Assembly: GCF_036320965.1 (NCBI RefSeq)
Contig: NC_092231.1
Span: 130,197-194,196 of the forward strand
Length of the DNA stretch: 64,000 bases
Reading direction: 5' to 3'
Source: Panulirus ornatus
Lineage: Eukaryota; Arthropoda; Malacostraca; Decapoda; Palinuridae
Shown here one piece after another: positions 50,361 to 60,266 of the stretch. Under the pieces are notes generated by a model that searched no databases, had not been told where the DNA came from, and saw only the letters and a list, made by a program, of their open reading frames with translations. The stretch's first letter is position 1. The number at the start of each line of letters is the position of its first letter. A program made the translations under genes and the position numbers.

Positions 50361-50566
50361 TGTGAATAAATTGTACATTTCCTTTTCCATAGCCAGAGGT
50401 TGAACCATTATGTGACATTCATTTTTTTCATTCATTTCAAGCTAAAAGTTTGTTTTCTAAATTGTTTCTTACATTTTTCATATGTATATATATGTATGTG
50501 TGTGTGTGTATGTGTGTATGTGTGTGTATGTGTGTGTGTGTGTATATGTATATATATATGTATATT
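50357..50566 (+). promoter_or_regulatory. LINE A 5' leader / possible internal promoter region
   Basis: Non-simple sequence (about 50357-50480) followed by a TG/TA microsatellite up to the ATCCCTGGGG start. It is shared with 4453-4669 (complement) and 41297-41506. If it is part of the element, it would be the extended 5' UTR where LINE promoters usually lie. No promoter motif is directly evident, so the regulatory label is tentative. Confidence 0.3.
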
Positions 50567-53500
50567 ATCCCTGGGAATAGGGGTGAAAGAATACTTCCCA
50601 CGTATTCCTCGCGTGTCGTAGAAAGCGACTAGAGGGGACGGGAGCGGGGGGCCGGAAATCCTCCCCTCCTTGTATTAACTTTCTAAAATGGGAAACAGAA
50701 GAAGGAGTCACGCGGGGAGTGATCATCCTCCTCGAAGGCTCAGAGTGGGGTGCCTAAATGTGTGTGGATGTAACCAAGATGTGAAAAAAGGAGAGATAGG
50801 TAGTATGTTTGAGGAAAGGAACCTGGATGTTTTGGCTCTGAGTGAAACGAAGCTCAAGGGTAAAGGGGAAGAGTGGTTTGGAAATGTCTGGGGAGTGAAG
50901 TCAGGGGTTAGTGAGAGGACAAGAGCAAGGGAAGGAGTAGCAATACTCCTGAAACAGGAGTTGTGGGAGTATGTGATAGAATGTAAGAAAGTAAATTCTC
51001 GATTAATATGGGTAAAATTGAAAGTTGATGGAGAGAGGTGGGTGATTATTGGTGCATATGCACCTGGGCATGAGAAGAAAGATCATGAGAGGCAAGTGTT
51101 TTGGGAGCAGCTGAATGAGTGTGTTAGCGGTTTTGATGCACGAGACCGGGCTATAGTGATGGGTGATTTGAATGCAAAGGTGAGTAATGTGGCAGTTGAG
51201 GGAATAATTGGTATGCATGGGGTGTTCAGTGTTGTAAATGGAAATGGTGAAGAGCTTGTAAATTTATGTGCTGAAAAAGGACTGATGATTGGGAATACCT
51301 GGTTTAAAAAGCGAGATATACATAAGTATACTTATGTAAGTACGAGAGATGGCCAGAGAGCGTTATTGGATTACGTGTTAATTGACAGGCGTGCGAAAGA
51401 GAGACTTTTGGATGTTAATGTGCTGAGAGGTGCAACTGGAGGGATGTCTGATCATTATCTTGTGGAGGCTAAGGTGAAGATTAGTATGGGTTTTCAGAAA
51501 AGAGGAGTGAATGTTGGGGTGAAGAAGGTGGTGAGAGTAAGTGAGCTTGGGAAGGAGACCTGTGTGAGGAAGTACCAGGAGAGACTGTGTACAGAATGGA
51601 AAAAGGTGAGAACAATGGAAGTAAGGGGAGTGGGGGAGGAATGGGATGTATTTAGGGAATCAGTGATGGATTGCGCAAAAGATGCTTGTGGCATGAGAAG
51701 AGTGGGAGGTGGGCTGTTTAGAAAGGGTAGTGAGTGGTGGGATGAAGAAGTAAGAGTATTAGTGAAAGAGAAGAGAGAGGCATTTGGACGATTTTTGCAG
51801 GGAAAAAATGCAATTGAGTGGGAGAAGTATAAAAGAAAGAGACAGGAGGTCAAGAGAAAGGTGCAAGAGGTGAAAAAAAGGGCAAATGAGAGTTGGGGTG
51901 AGAGACTATCATTAAATTTTAGGGAGAATAAAAAGATGTTCTGGAAGGAGGTAAATAGGGTGCGTAAGACAAGGGAGCAAATGGGAACTTCAGTGAAGGG
52001 CGTAAATGGGGAGGTGATAACAAGTAGCGGTGATGTGAGAAGGAGATGGAATGAGTATTTTGAAGGTTTGTTCAATGTGTCTGATGACAGAGTGGCAGAT
52101 ATAGGGTGTTTTGGTCGAGGTGGTGTGCAAAGTGAGAGGGTTAGGGAAAATGATTTGGTAAACAGAGAAGAGGTAGTAAAAGCTTTGCGGAAGATGAAAG
52201 CCGGCAAGGCAGCAGGTTTGGATGGTATTGCAGTGGAATTTATTAAAAAAGGGGGTGACTGTATTGTTGACTGGTTGGTAAGGTTATTTAATGTATGTAT
52301 GACTCATGGTGAGGTGCCTGAGGATTGGCGGAATGCGTGCATAGTGCCATTGTACAAAGGCAAAGGGGATAAGAGTGAGTGCTCAAATTACAGAGGTATA
52401 AGTTTGTTGAGTATTCCTGGTAAATTATATGGGAGGGTATTGATTGAGAGGGTGAAGGCATTTACAGAGCATCAGATTGGGGAAGAGCAGTGCGGTTTCA
52501 GAAGTGGTAGAGGATGTGTGGATCAGGTGTTTGCTTTGAAGAATGTATGTGAGAAATACTTAGAAAAGCAAATGGATTTGTATGTAGCATTTATGGATCT
52601 GGAGAAGGCATATGATAGAGTTGATAGAGATGCTCTGTGGAAGGTATTAAGAATATATGGTGTGGGAGGCAAGTTGTTAGAAGCAGTGAAAAGTTTTTAT
52701 CGAGGATGTAAGGCATGTGTACGTGTAGGAAGAGAGGAAAGTGTTTGGTTCTCAGTGAATGTAGGTTTGCGGCAGGGGTGTGTGATGTCTCCATGGTTGT
52801 TTAATTTGTTTATGGATGGGGTTGTTAGGGAGGTAAATGCAAGAGTCCTGGAAAGAGGGGCAAGTATGAAGTCTGTTGGGGATGAGAGAGCTTGGGAAGT
52901 GAGTCAGTTGTTGTTCGCTGATGATACAGCGCTGGTGGCTGATTCATGTGAGAAACTGCAGAAGCTGGTGACTGAGTTTGGTAAAGTGTGTGGAAGAAGA
53001 AAGTTAAGAGTAAATGTGAATAAGAGCAAGGTTATTAGGTACAGTAGGGGTGAGGGTCAAGTCAATTGGGAGGTGAGTTTGAATGGAGAAAAACTGGAGG
53101 AAGTGAAGTGTTTTAGATATCTGGGAGTGGATCTGTCAGCGGATGGAACCATGGAAGCGGAAGTGGATCATAGGGTGGGGGAGGGGGCGAAAATTTTGGG
53201 AGCCTTGAAAAATGTGTGGAAGTCGAGAACATTATCTCGGAAAGCAAAAATGGGTATGTTTGAAGGAATAGTGGTTCCAACAATGTTGTATGGTTGCGAG
53301 GCGTGGGCTATGGATAGAGATGTGCGCAGGAGGATGGATGTGCTGGAAATGAGATGTTTGAGGAAAATGTGTGGTGTGAGGTGGTTTGATCGAGTAAGTA
53401 ACGTAAGGGTAAGAGAGATGTGTGGAAATAAAAAGAGCGTGGTTGAGAGAGCAGAAGAGGGTGTTTTGAAATGGTTTGGACACATGGAGAGAATGAGTGA

Positions 53501-53872
53501 GGAAAGATTGACCAAGAGGATATATATGTCGGAGGTGGAGGGAACGAGGAGAAGAGGGAGACCAAATTGGAGGTGGAAAGATGGAGTGAAAAAGATTTTG
53601 TGTGATCGGGGCCTGAACATGCAGGAGGGTGAAAGGAGGGCAAGGAATAGAGTGAATTGGAGCGATGTGGTATACAGGGGTTGACGTGCTGTCAGTGGAT
53701 TGAATCAAGGCATGTGAAGCGTCCGGGGTAAACCATGGAAAGCTGTGTAGGTATGTATATTTGCGTGTGTGGACGTGTGTAGGTACATGTGTATGGGGGG
53801 GGGGGTTGGGCCATTTCTTTCGTCTGTTTCCTTGCGCTACCTCGCAAACGCGGGAGACAGCGACGAGGTATA

Positions 53873-53890
<18 letters not shown>
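50567..53890 (+). mobile_element. Full-length LINE A1 with intact ORF
   Basis: It comprises a 121 bp 5' UTR starting ATCCCTGGGAATA, one ORF, a roughly 180 bp A1 3' UTR ending in the CGCTACCTCGCAAACGCGGGAGACAGCGAC block, an A run (53871-53890) and (TA)n to 53917. The single ORF, short length and A/TA tail fit the RTE group of non-LTR elements. It is the only copy here with an unbroken ORF and is the best candidate for a mobile, autonomous source. Confidence 0.95.
50688..53684 (+). CDS. Endonuclease-reverse transcriptase of LINE A1, intact, 998 aa
   Basis: This is the element's replication protein. It nicks target DNA and copies the element RNA from the nick (target-primed reverse transcription). 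Residues 17-265 are an APE-type endonuclease: N24, catalytic E53 in SETKL, Y124 in GAYAPG, D160 and N162 in GDLNA, D228 in LLDYV, and S-D-H at 254-256. Residues 340-440 are a charged linker. The RT spans about 490-820: NYRG (568), D637 in FMDLEKAYDR, GLRQGC 693-698, FADD 743-746 and YLGVD 811. The C-terminal domain holds WFGHMERM (929-936) and RRRGRPNWRWKD (954-965), a typical RTE-group ending. The ATG at 50688 is the first in frame and is conserved in the other full-length copies. D-to-V at REESVWF (about residue 686) is unique to this copy. Confidence 0.95.
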   Translation: MGNRRRSHAGSDHPPRRLRVGCLNVCGCNQDVKKGEIGSMFEERNLDVLALSETKLKGKGEEWFGNVWGVKSGVSERTRAREGVAILLKQELWEYVIECKKVNSRLIWVKLKVDGERWVIIGAYAPGHEKKDHERQVFWEQLNECVSGFDARDRAIVMGDLNAKVSNVAVEGIIGMHGVFSVVNGNGEELVNLCAEKGLMIGNTWFKKRDIHKYTYVSTRDGQRALLDYVLIDRRAKERLLDVNVLRGATGGMSDHYLVEAKVKISMGFQKRGVNVGVKKVVRVSELGKETCVRKYQERLCTEWKKVRTMEVRGVGEEWDVFRESVMDCAKDACGMRRVGGGLFRKGSEWWDEEVRVLVKEKREAFGRFLQGKNAIEWEKYKRKRQEVKRKVQEVKKRANESWGERLSLNFRENKKMFWKEVNRVRKTREQMGTSVKGVNGEVITSSGDVRRRWNEYFEGLFNVSDDRVADIGCFGRGGVQSERVRENDLVNREEVVKALRKMKAGKAAGLDGIAVEFIKKGGDCIVDWLVRLFNVCMTHGEVPEDWRNACIVPLYKGKGDKSECSNYRGISLLSIPGKLYGRVLIERVKAFTEHQIGEEQCGFRSGRGCVDQVFALKNVCEKYLEKQMDLYVAFMDLEKAYDRVDRDALWKVLRIYGVGGKLLEAVKSFYRGCKACVRVGREESVWFSVNVGLRQGCVMSPWLFNLFMDGVVREVNARVLERGASMKSVGDERAWEVSQLLFADDTALVADSCEKLQKLVTEFGKVCGRRKLRVNVNKSKVIRYSRGEGQVNWEVSLNGEKLEEVKCFRYLGVDLSADGTMEAEVDHRVGEGAKILGALKNVWKSRTLSRKAKMGMFEGIVVPTMLYGCEAWAMDRDVRRRMDVLEMRCLRKMCGVRWFDRVSNVRVREMCGNKKSVVERAEEGVLKWFGHMERMSEERLTKRIYMSEVEGTRRRGRPNWRWKDGVKKILCDRGLNMQEGERRARNRVNWSDVVYRG

Positions 53891-53917
<27 letters not shown>

Positions 53918-53921
<4 letters not shown>

Positions 53922-54362
53922 CTCCCAACCCTGGCCTATGCAATCAAAACATTGAGATGGGATGAGTCCATGCTGTGGAAATGAGTAATTTGAGATGAGC
54001 TTGTGTTAGGAATAGATTGAATGAAGAAAGTAATTGAGGGGGCATATGAGAGATTTAGCATTGCAGGGAATGCAAAGGCAATGAATTGTGGAGTTGTAGA
54101 GTGGATGAAACCTAATATTTTGAGAAGGTTTGTGCTTGTGGAAAGAATGTAACATGGGGAGTTTACAAGGAGTGTAAGATAGGTTAAAGGGGTTGGTATG
54201 AAGAAGACCACCTGTAACATAGGGAAATAGAGTAGAAGAGTACTGGAGAAAGGGAAGTGGGGGAAGAATGCATGGAATGGTGTATGCAAGGGAGGCATGT
54301 AAGGATAAGTGGAGACTTTTGCTGTGGTCATCCCCTTGATGAGAGTTCTTGGAGTGAACAGG
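53918..54362 (+). mobile_element. LINE family D (another RTE-like) C-terminal remnant
   Basis: In shifting frames it gives LAYAIKTLRWDES, KAMNCGVVEWMKPNILRRF and a final stretch ending VIPLMRVLGVNRP. I know this order from the C-terminal domain of a second RTE-type element group (GVVEWVKRSTLRWFGHVERM ... KWRLFCCGHPLMGVP style). It has stops and indels, and differs in sequence from LINE A. Confidence 0.5.
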
Positions 54363-54372
54363 CCTCAGAGAT

Positions 54373-54727
54373 TTTTTTATTATATATTTATTTTGCTTTG
54401 TCGCTGTCTCCTGCGTTAGCAAGGTAGCTCAAGGAAACAGATGAAAGAATGGCCCAACCCACCCACATACACATGTATATACATACATGTCCACACACAC
54501 AAATATACATACCTATACATCTCACCGTATACATATATATACACACAGACATATACATATATACACATGCTCATATTCATACTGTCTGCCTTTATTCATT
54601 CCCATCGCCACCCTGCCACACATGAAATAACAACCCCCTCCCCCCTCATGTGCACGAGTTAGCGCTAGGAAGACAACAAAGGCCCCATTCGTTCACACTC
54701 AGTCTCTAGCTGTCATGTAATAATGCA
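54373..54727 (-). mobile_element. LINE A2, 3' UTR-only insertion with 10 bp TSD
   Basis: 355 bp holding only the A2 3' UTR (CTTTGTCGCTGTCTCCTGCG to TGTCATGTAATAATGCA in antisense). CCTCAGAGAT flanks it at 54363-54372 and 54728-54737, so it is a genuine, extremely 5'-truncated insertion rather than a broken larger copy. Confidence 0.9.
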
Positions 54728-54849
54728 CCTCAGAGATATAGGCATATATGTATTGAAATGTTACACTATATATACAAAGATGTAGTGTGATAGATGTAAG
54801 TGCATAGCATGTTGTGGGAAGGAGTTAAAAGATTATGTAACTTTATTTC

Positions 54850-55170
54850 ACTTATGAAGGGGAAGACCAACTTGGAGATGGAAGGATTAAGTGAAAAAGA
54901 TTTTTAGTGTTCAGGGCCTGAACATGCAGGAGTGTGAAAGGTATGCACAGGAAAGAGCATATTGGAGCAATGTGATATTCATGCTGTGACTTGCTGTCAA
55001 TGGACTGAACTAGGGCATATGAAGCAGTCAGAGGAAACAACAGAATGATCTGTGGGCCATGGTTTTAGATGTGGGCTGTTATTTTGGTGCATTGCATGTG
55101 AGGAAAGGTCTTTCTTTTTCTGTCCTTGGTGCTTTCTCGCAAACATGGGAAATGATGAACAAGCATGAAA
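54850..55170 (+). mobile_element. Old LINE A (A3) C-terminus and 3' end
   Basis: GAAGACCAACTTGGAGATGG (RPNWRW), CAGGGCCTGAACATGCAGGAG, a TTTTGGTGCATTGCATG block, and a tail GGTGCTTTCTCGCAAACATGGGAAATGATG. This tail is closer to the SINE-A tail than to the A1/A2 tail. Confidence 0.75.
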
Positions 55171-55619
55171 GAATCTTTCTTTGTTTTGAGCTTATGTTCA
55201 AAGTTTATTTTTTACATGCAAAGATATTGTGTTGGTGAATTACATGAATACATTCAGAAATATTGCAGTGCATATTCTTAAAAAGTGTAGGATGATGAAT
55301 GAGAGTAGCTGGAAAATTATGTGTAGGATATTTTTCATTTTAAACATTTTATCTCTTTGTTTGTTATCTGTTAACAAAATCCTCTATCATCTCAGGACTA
55401 CATAGAAAATTAGGCTCAATTATGTAATTTCTTCTACAAACTGATACTTCCATAGGTGAACCACCACCTGCCAAGTGCAAGTGAAACCTCTGTAGAATGA
55501 ATGGTTAATCTGTTCAAGCATCATTGGTGATGAAATAACACATGCTAACACTAAAGCAGCTATATCTAGAAATCTAGATATGAGAGTTATACCTTGTAAT
55601 GATTTTACAAGCAGAATGA
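55171..55619. other. Unique intergenic sequence
   Basis: No LINE match or supported ORF. A 98-codon minus-strand frame (55420-55716) lacks recognisable features and overlaps LINE sequence at one end. Confidence 0.4.
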
Positions 55620-56932
55620 ATAATTGATGGTAGATGCTATGAGGAATTTGTGTGAGAGATGCTTGGAGATATGGTGGAATTTGTATGTGACATTTGTGGA
55701 TCTGGAGAAAGTACATGTTGTTGGTAAGGATACCTTATTGATGATGTTCGAATATACAATTTGGGAGGAAGGCTATTAGAATCAGTGAGTTTTTATTGAG
55801 AATGAAGGATATGCACAAGTGGGGAGAGAAAAGGGGGAGTAGTTATAGTTGAAGGTGGATCTGTGACAAGGGTAAAGTCACTTTGGCTTTTTGATTTGTT
55901 TATAGATGGGTTGGTAAGGGAGGTGAATGTGAGGGTTTTGAGTTGAGGGTAAGTCTGCAGTCTGTCAGGGGTGAGGAGGTGTGGGAGGTGAGTTACTTAA
56001 ATGTTTCTTGATGACACTGCTCTGGTGGCAGATTTGAGTGGGAAACTGCAGAAGATGGTTTCTGAGTTTGGGAGAGGGTGTGAAAGGAGAAAATTGATAA
56101 AAGATATGAATAAAAGCAAGATTATTAGGTCTGGTAGTGCGAAGAGCCTTGTTAATTAGAATATGAGTTTAAATGGAAAACACTAGGAGAAAGTGAAATG
56201 TTTTAAGATACCTGGGAATGGGTATGGCAGCAAATGAAACCATGGTAGCTAAAGGGAATTGTAGGGTGGTTGACCAGGGAGCAAAACTCTTAGATGCATA
56301 GAGAGTTATGTGGAAAGAGGTCTTTATCTAGGAAGATGAAGATAGGTATTTTTTAAAGTATTATATTACCAACGGTGTTGTATGGAGGCGAGGCTTGGGC
56401 TGTAGATGAGAATGTACAGAAGAGGGGGAATGTGTTAAAAATTAATGTATGAGGACAACAATTGGTGTTAGAAGGGTTATTCAATTTACAAATTTTTGGG
56501 TAAGAGAGAGGTGTGGTAATAAGAAAAGTGTGCTTGAATGAAATAGTCTGGACATAAGGAAAGAATGAGTGAGGAGAGGTTAATAAAGCAGATATATGTC
56601 AGACAAGGAGAAAGAAGAGACTGAATTGGTGTTGGAAGGTAGAATGGAAAAAGTTTTCAGCACTCAGGGCTTGACCATAGAGAGGGGTGTAAGGCATGCA
56701 CAGGTTAGAGTAAATTAGAGGGATGTAGTATATAAGGTGCAACATACTGTCAGTGACTGAATTAGGGCATATGAAGCATTCTAGGAAAATTACAGAAAAG
56801 TCTGTAGGGTCACTTTGTGGACATAGGGCTGTTGTTTTGGTGAATTACACGAATGAGGCTATATCTTCATCTTTTCCTGGTGCTACCTCACTGTTGTGGG
56901 AAACAGCAAACAATTAAAAGAAAGAAATGTAA
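55620..56932 (+). mobile_element. Old LINE A (A3) copy, RT to 3' end
   Basis: In order: TTTGTATGTGACATTTGTGGATCTGG (motif A), TTGATTTGTTTATAGATGGG, TTTCTTGATGACACTGCTCTGG (FADD-equivalent, first base changed), AAGCAAGATTATTAGGT, GTTGTATGGAGGCGAGGCTTGGGC, and a tail GCTACCTCACTGTTGTGGGAAACAGC ending AATTAAAAGAAAGAAA. The AAAGAAAG end is the same as in SINE-A. Confidence 0.8.
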
Positions 56933-57182
56933 ATGGCAAACTTACAAAAGAGTAACAAACCACAGAGGATGAAGGATTGCTCTAAAATATGGCATTGTAA
57001 ATGGCAAGCTGCCAAAAGATTATACAACAGGATGAAGAAAGGTTCTGGAATATGACATCCCTCTCTAGATAGGACTTGCCTTACTGAGACAATGCTTTTT
57101 TGACTTAAAATTTGTCATACTTTGTTGACGTGTGATCACTTAATGGAATGGAGACCTTCCCCTGTATGAAATTCGTATTTTA
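56933..57182. other. Unique intergenic sequence
   Basis: AT-rich, no feature recognised. Confidence 0.4.
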
Positions 57183-57810
57183 TATTTTATTTATCATACT
57201 TTGTCGCTGTCTCCCACGTTAGCAAGGTAGTGCAAGGAAACAGATGAAAGAATGGCCCAACCCACCCACATACACATGTATATACATACACGTCCACACA
57301 TGCACATATACATCTATACACCCCAACATATACATATATATACATTTTTTTTTTATACTATTCGCCATTTCCCGCATTAGCGAGGTAGCATTAAGAACAG
57401 AGGACTGGGCCTTTGAGGGAATATCCTCACCTGGCCCCCTTTTCTGTTCCATCTTTCGGAAAATTAAAAAACAAAAAAAAACGAGGGGAGGATTTCCAGC
57501 CACCCTCTCCCTCCCTTTTAGTCACCTTCTACGACACGCAGGGAATACATGGGAAGTATTTTTTCTCCCCAATCCCCAGGGATAATATATATACATACAC
57601 AGACATATACATATATACACATGTACATAATTCATACTTGCTGCCTTAATTCATTCCCATCGCCACCCCACCCCACATGAAATGACAACCCCCTCCCCCC
57701 CGCATGCACGCGAGGTAACGCTAGGAAAAGACAACATAGGCCACATTTGTTCACACTCAGTCTCTATCTGTCATGTATAATGCACCGAAACCACAACTCC
57801 CTTTCTACAT
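57183..57810 (-). mobile_element. LINE A2, 3' UTR-only, interrupted by SINE-A
   Basis: Antisense A2 3' UTR in two pieces (57183-57345, 57597-57810). The join is exact if the SINE and one TSD copy are removed. It ends CACAACTCCCTTTCTACAT at about 57810 without reaching the ORF. Confidence 0.88.
57346..57584 (-). mobile_element. SINE-A, full-length, 12 bp TSD, inside a LINE A2
   Basis: Flanked by ATATATATACAT at 57334-57345 and 57585-57596. Antisense order is a T run, ACTATTCGCCATTTCCCGC, CTCACCTGGCCCCC, GGGGAGGATTTCCAGCC, CTACGACACGC and CCCCAGGGAT. It shows SINE activity after the A2 subfamily had inserted. Confidence 0.93.
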
Positions 57811-58486
57811 GAATCAGTTACTGCCATCTGCACCAGGGAAGTATAATTCTTCCTCAGCAGCATAAATTACCACCTTTATCGTTATATAAATTCTGTCAAT
57901 TTGTGTTCTGTCAACATTATCAGTACAAAGCAAGGATACAGCCAGTGTCCTTTCAGTATACTTATCTGTAATACAGGGTCTGCCACTTTCAACTATTCAT
58001 TCCAAAAATTCCTAGTGACAATTTGGTGAAGGACACCGGAGATTACCACTGTTAGCTGACCTCAAGGAACTCATGTTGAAATTTTATTCAAATCCAGAGC
58101 TACTATACCACTAGATAGGTATAGCTTAGCCTCATGGTAAGCTTCAATCATCAACTATTTTTTTTTATCCTTGCCCAGTGCTTAATTTGCTTTGGGAAGC
58201 AAGGTCTCTGCTAGTGTTGATGATATTAGCTGTAGTGCCTTCACAGCTTCCTTGTGATATATGTATTCTTGATGTTCTGATGCCATGGCCTTGTGGAAAG
58301 TTGTACCACACTTCTGTAAAATTGATGTAAAATTGGAATTATTCTCTATATCGCAACTTGCCAAACAGTGTCAATATATTTAAGACAAGGTTTACATCAT
58401 TTTCTTAGCGAAAATGAAAAAAGAATTATTTCTGGACCATTCATCTTGCAATTTGTAGTTCTTAGTGGAAGTGTGTGCCCATAACA

Positions 58487-58491
<5 letters not shown>
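57811..58491. other. Intergenic sequence, nothing recognised
   Basis: No supported gene, repeat or RNA. A 60-codon minus-strand frame (58182-58364) has no family features. Confidence 0.4.

Positions 58492-58557
<66 letters not shown>
58492..58557. repeat. (TC)n microsatellite
   Basis: About 66 bp of uninterrupted TC repeats. Confidence 0.95.
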
Positions 58558-58559
<2 letters not shown>

Positions 58560-58929
58560 TGATGTTTAGGCTGTCCTCCAGATTCATGTACCTCTAGTGG
58601 ATCAGTGTCTGCATTTGTCATAGTTGAAAACTGGTTTCTGGTTGTGCTTATGATTAAGCTTGCTGCTTTCATCATATCAGCTCTTTTCTTGATATTTCAG
58701 GCTGTCCTATTGATGCATGCAATACCAGTGTATTGATGTCTGCAGTGGTCTTAGTAGCTGTTTTGGACCACAGCTGCAATGATTTACCAGCACTTTCACT
58801 TGAGGCTTGACTTTTCATTTCATATCTAAGAAGAAAAAAAAAAGTGGTGTTACATTTTGCCTGATCATGAGAGAGAACAAGCAAGTTGTATTTTTGATGA
58901 ATGATATGCATCATCATACTGCACAAATA

Positions 58930-59628
58930 TCTTTTTTTTCATACATGTTCATCATTTCATGCATTAGTGAGGTAGCACCAGGAACAGATAAAGAAATGGC
59001 CCTGTATATTTACATGTACCCTTTAGATGTCGGTGTGTACTCTTTAGATGTCGGTGTATAGTATGCTGAAACAAAAGTCCCCATCTACAACCAGACCCTA
59101 CAGACCTTCCAATTGTTTCCCTGACTGATTCATATGCCCTGGCTTATCCTATTGACATCATGTCGTCCCCTGTGTTCCATACTGCTCCAATTCTCTTTAT
59201 CCCTTTCATTCCCCATGCATTCCTAGATATTGAACCCCAGAACTTTAAGATCATCTTTCACTCCATCTTTCCACCATCTCCATAGTTTTGCCCTTTTCCT
59301 TGTTGCTTCCATTTTTGACATGTATATCCTCTTTTATATGTATATCCTTCTATACATATCCTTCTTCCTTCTTGCATACATGGCTTGCAGTCTTGATAAA
59401 AACACTTTACTGCCTCAGGCATCTTTCCTCTCACATCATATATTCATAACACCTACTGAGCATCTCTATCAACCCTGTCATATACTTTCTCTAGATCCAT
59501 AATTGCCTCATACAGTTTCATCTGTTTCTCATTTTAAGTATTTCTTGCACACTTTCCTCAAAGAAAACACCTGACCCATGCATCCCCTATCATTCCTGCA
59601 GCCACATTGTTCTTTCCCAGTCTGAAAG
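58930..59628 (-). mobile_element. Old LINE A copy, 3' part, split by CR1-like element
   Basis: Antisense 3' tail (CATTAGTGAGGTAGCACCAGG), a small tandem CTTTAGATGTCGGTGT (two units, 59020-59060) and C-terminal domain pieces (59220-59330). An internal deletion then leads to RT blocks CTTGATAAAAACACTTTACTGC and CATATACTTTCTCTAGATCCAT. It is interrupted at about 59628; the rest is 60267-61965. Confidence 0.8.
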
Positions 59629-60266
59629 TGTGTAATTACCTAATTTATGTTGCGTAGGAAGTGAGTTTTACACTCATGAGGCCCCATCTCTTGAATGCCT
59701 CACAGAATTATGTTTGCTGTCTGCATTATCCATGTTCTCGGTCAATCTGTTCCATTCATCCACCACTCTTATACTATAAAAGCAGTTTTTTACATCCTTA
59801 TTTACAAGTTTCTTACTCATTTTGATGTTAAGTCTTCTGGTTGCTTTATCCTACTTCTCTCAAAGAACTGTCCACTCTCCACTTCATCAGTCTCTTTTAA
59901 AAACTTAAAAGTTGTGATCAGGTCACCCTTCTATCATCTCTCTTCTAAGTGGGTATGATTTAATGCCTGCAGCTTTTCCTTGTAGCTTAGCTCTCTTAAT
60001 TCTTGTATCATATTTGCTGACCTTCTTTGGACCTCTATAAGGTCTTGGTGCTTTTTTAAGTGTTGTGACGAAAGCTAAGAAGCATATTCTACCTTTGGCT
60101 CTATGTAGGATAAGAATAACTTGTTAGATATTTCTTTATCCATATGCTATAAAGTTACTCTGATATTTGCTAGTAGAGAGTTTCTCCATAACTATTATCC
60201 TAATATGAGACTCTGATGACAGGTTAGGGATGATGTCTACTCCCAAGTCCTTCTTATTTCCTGCTA
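59629..60266 (-). mobile_element. CR1-like LINE (family C) insertion
   Basis: The minus strand encodes KKDLGVDIIPNLSSESHIR, then QRRSANMIQELRELSYKEKL and LQALNHTHLERR. This is the well-known CR1/L2-type C-terminal order (KDLGV ... RATKMVPELRxLSYEERL ... LxSLExRR). It sits between two halves of an old LINE A and so inserted after it. It matches 1-690. Confidence 0.8.
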
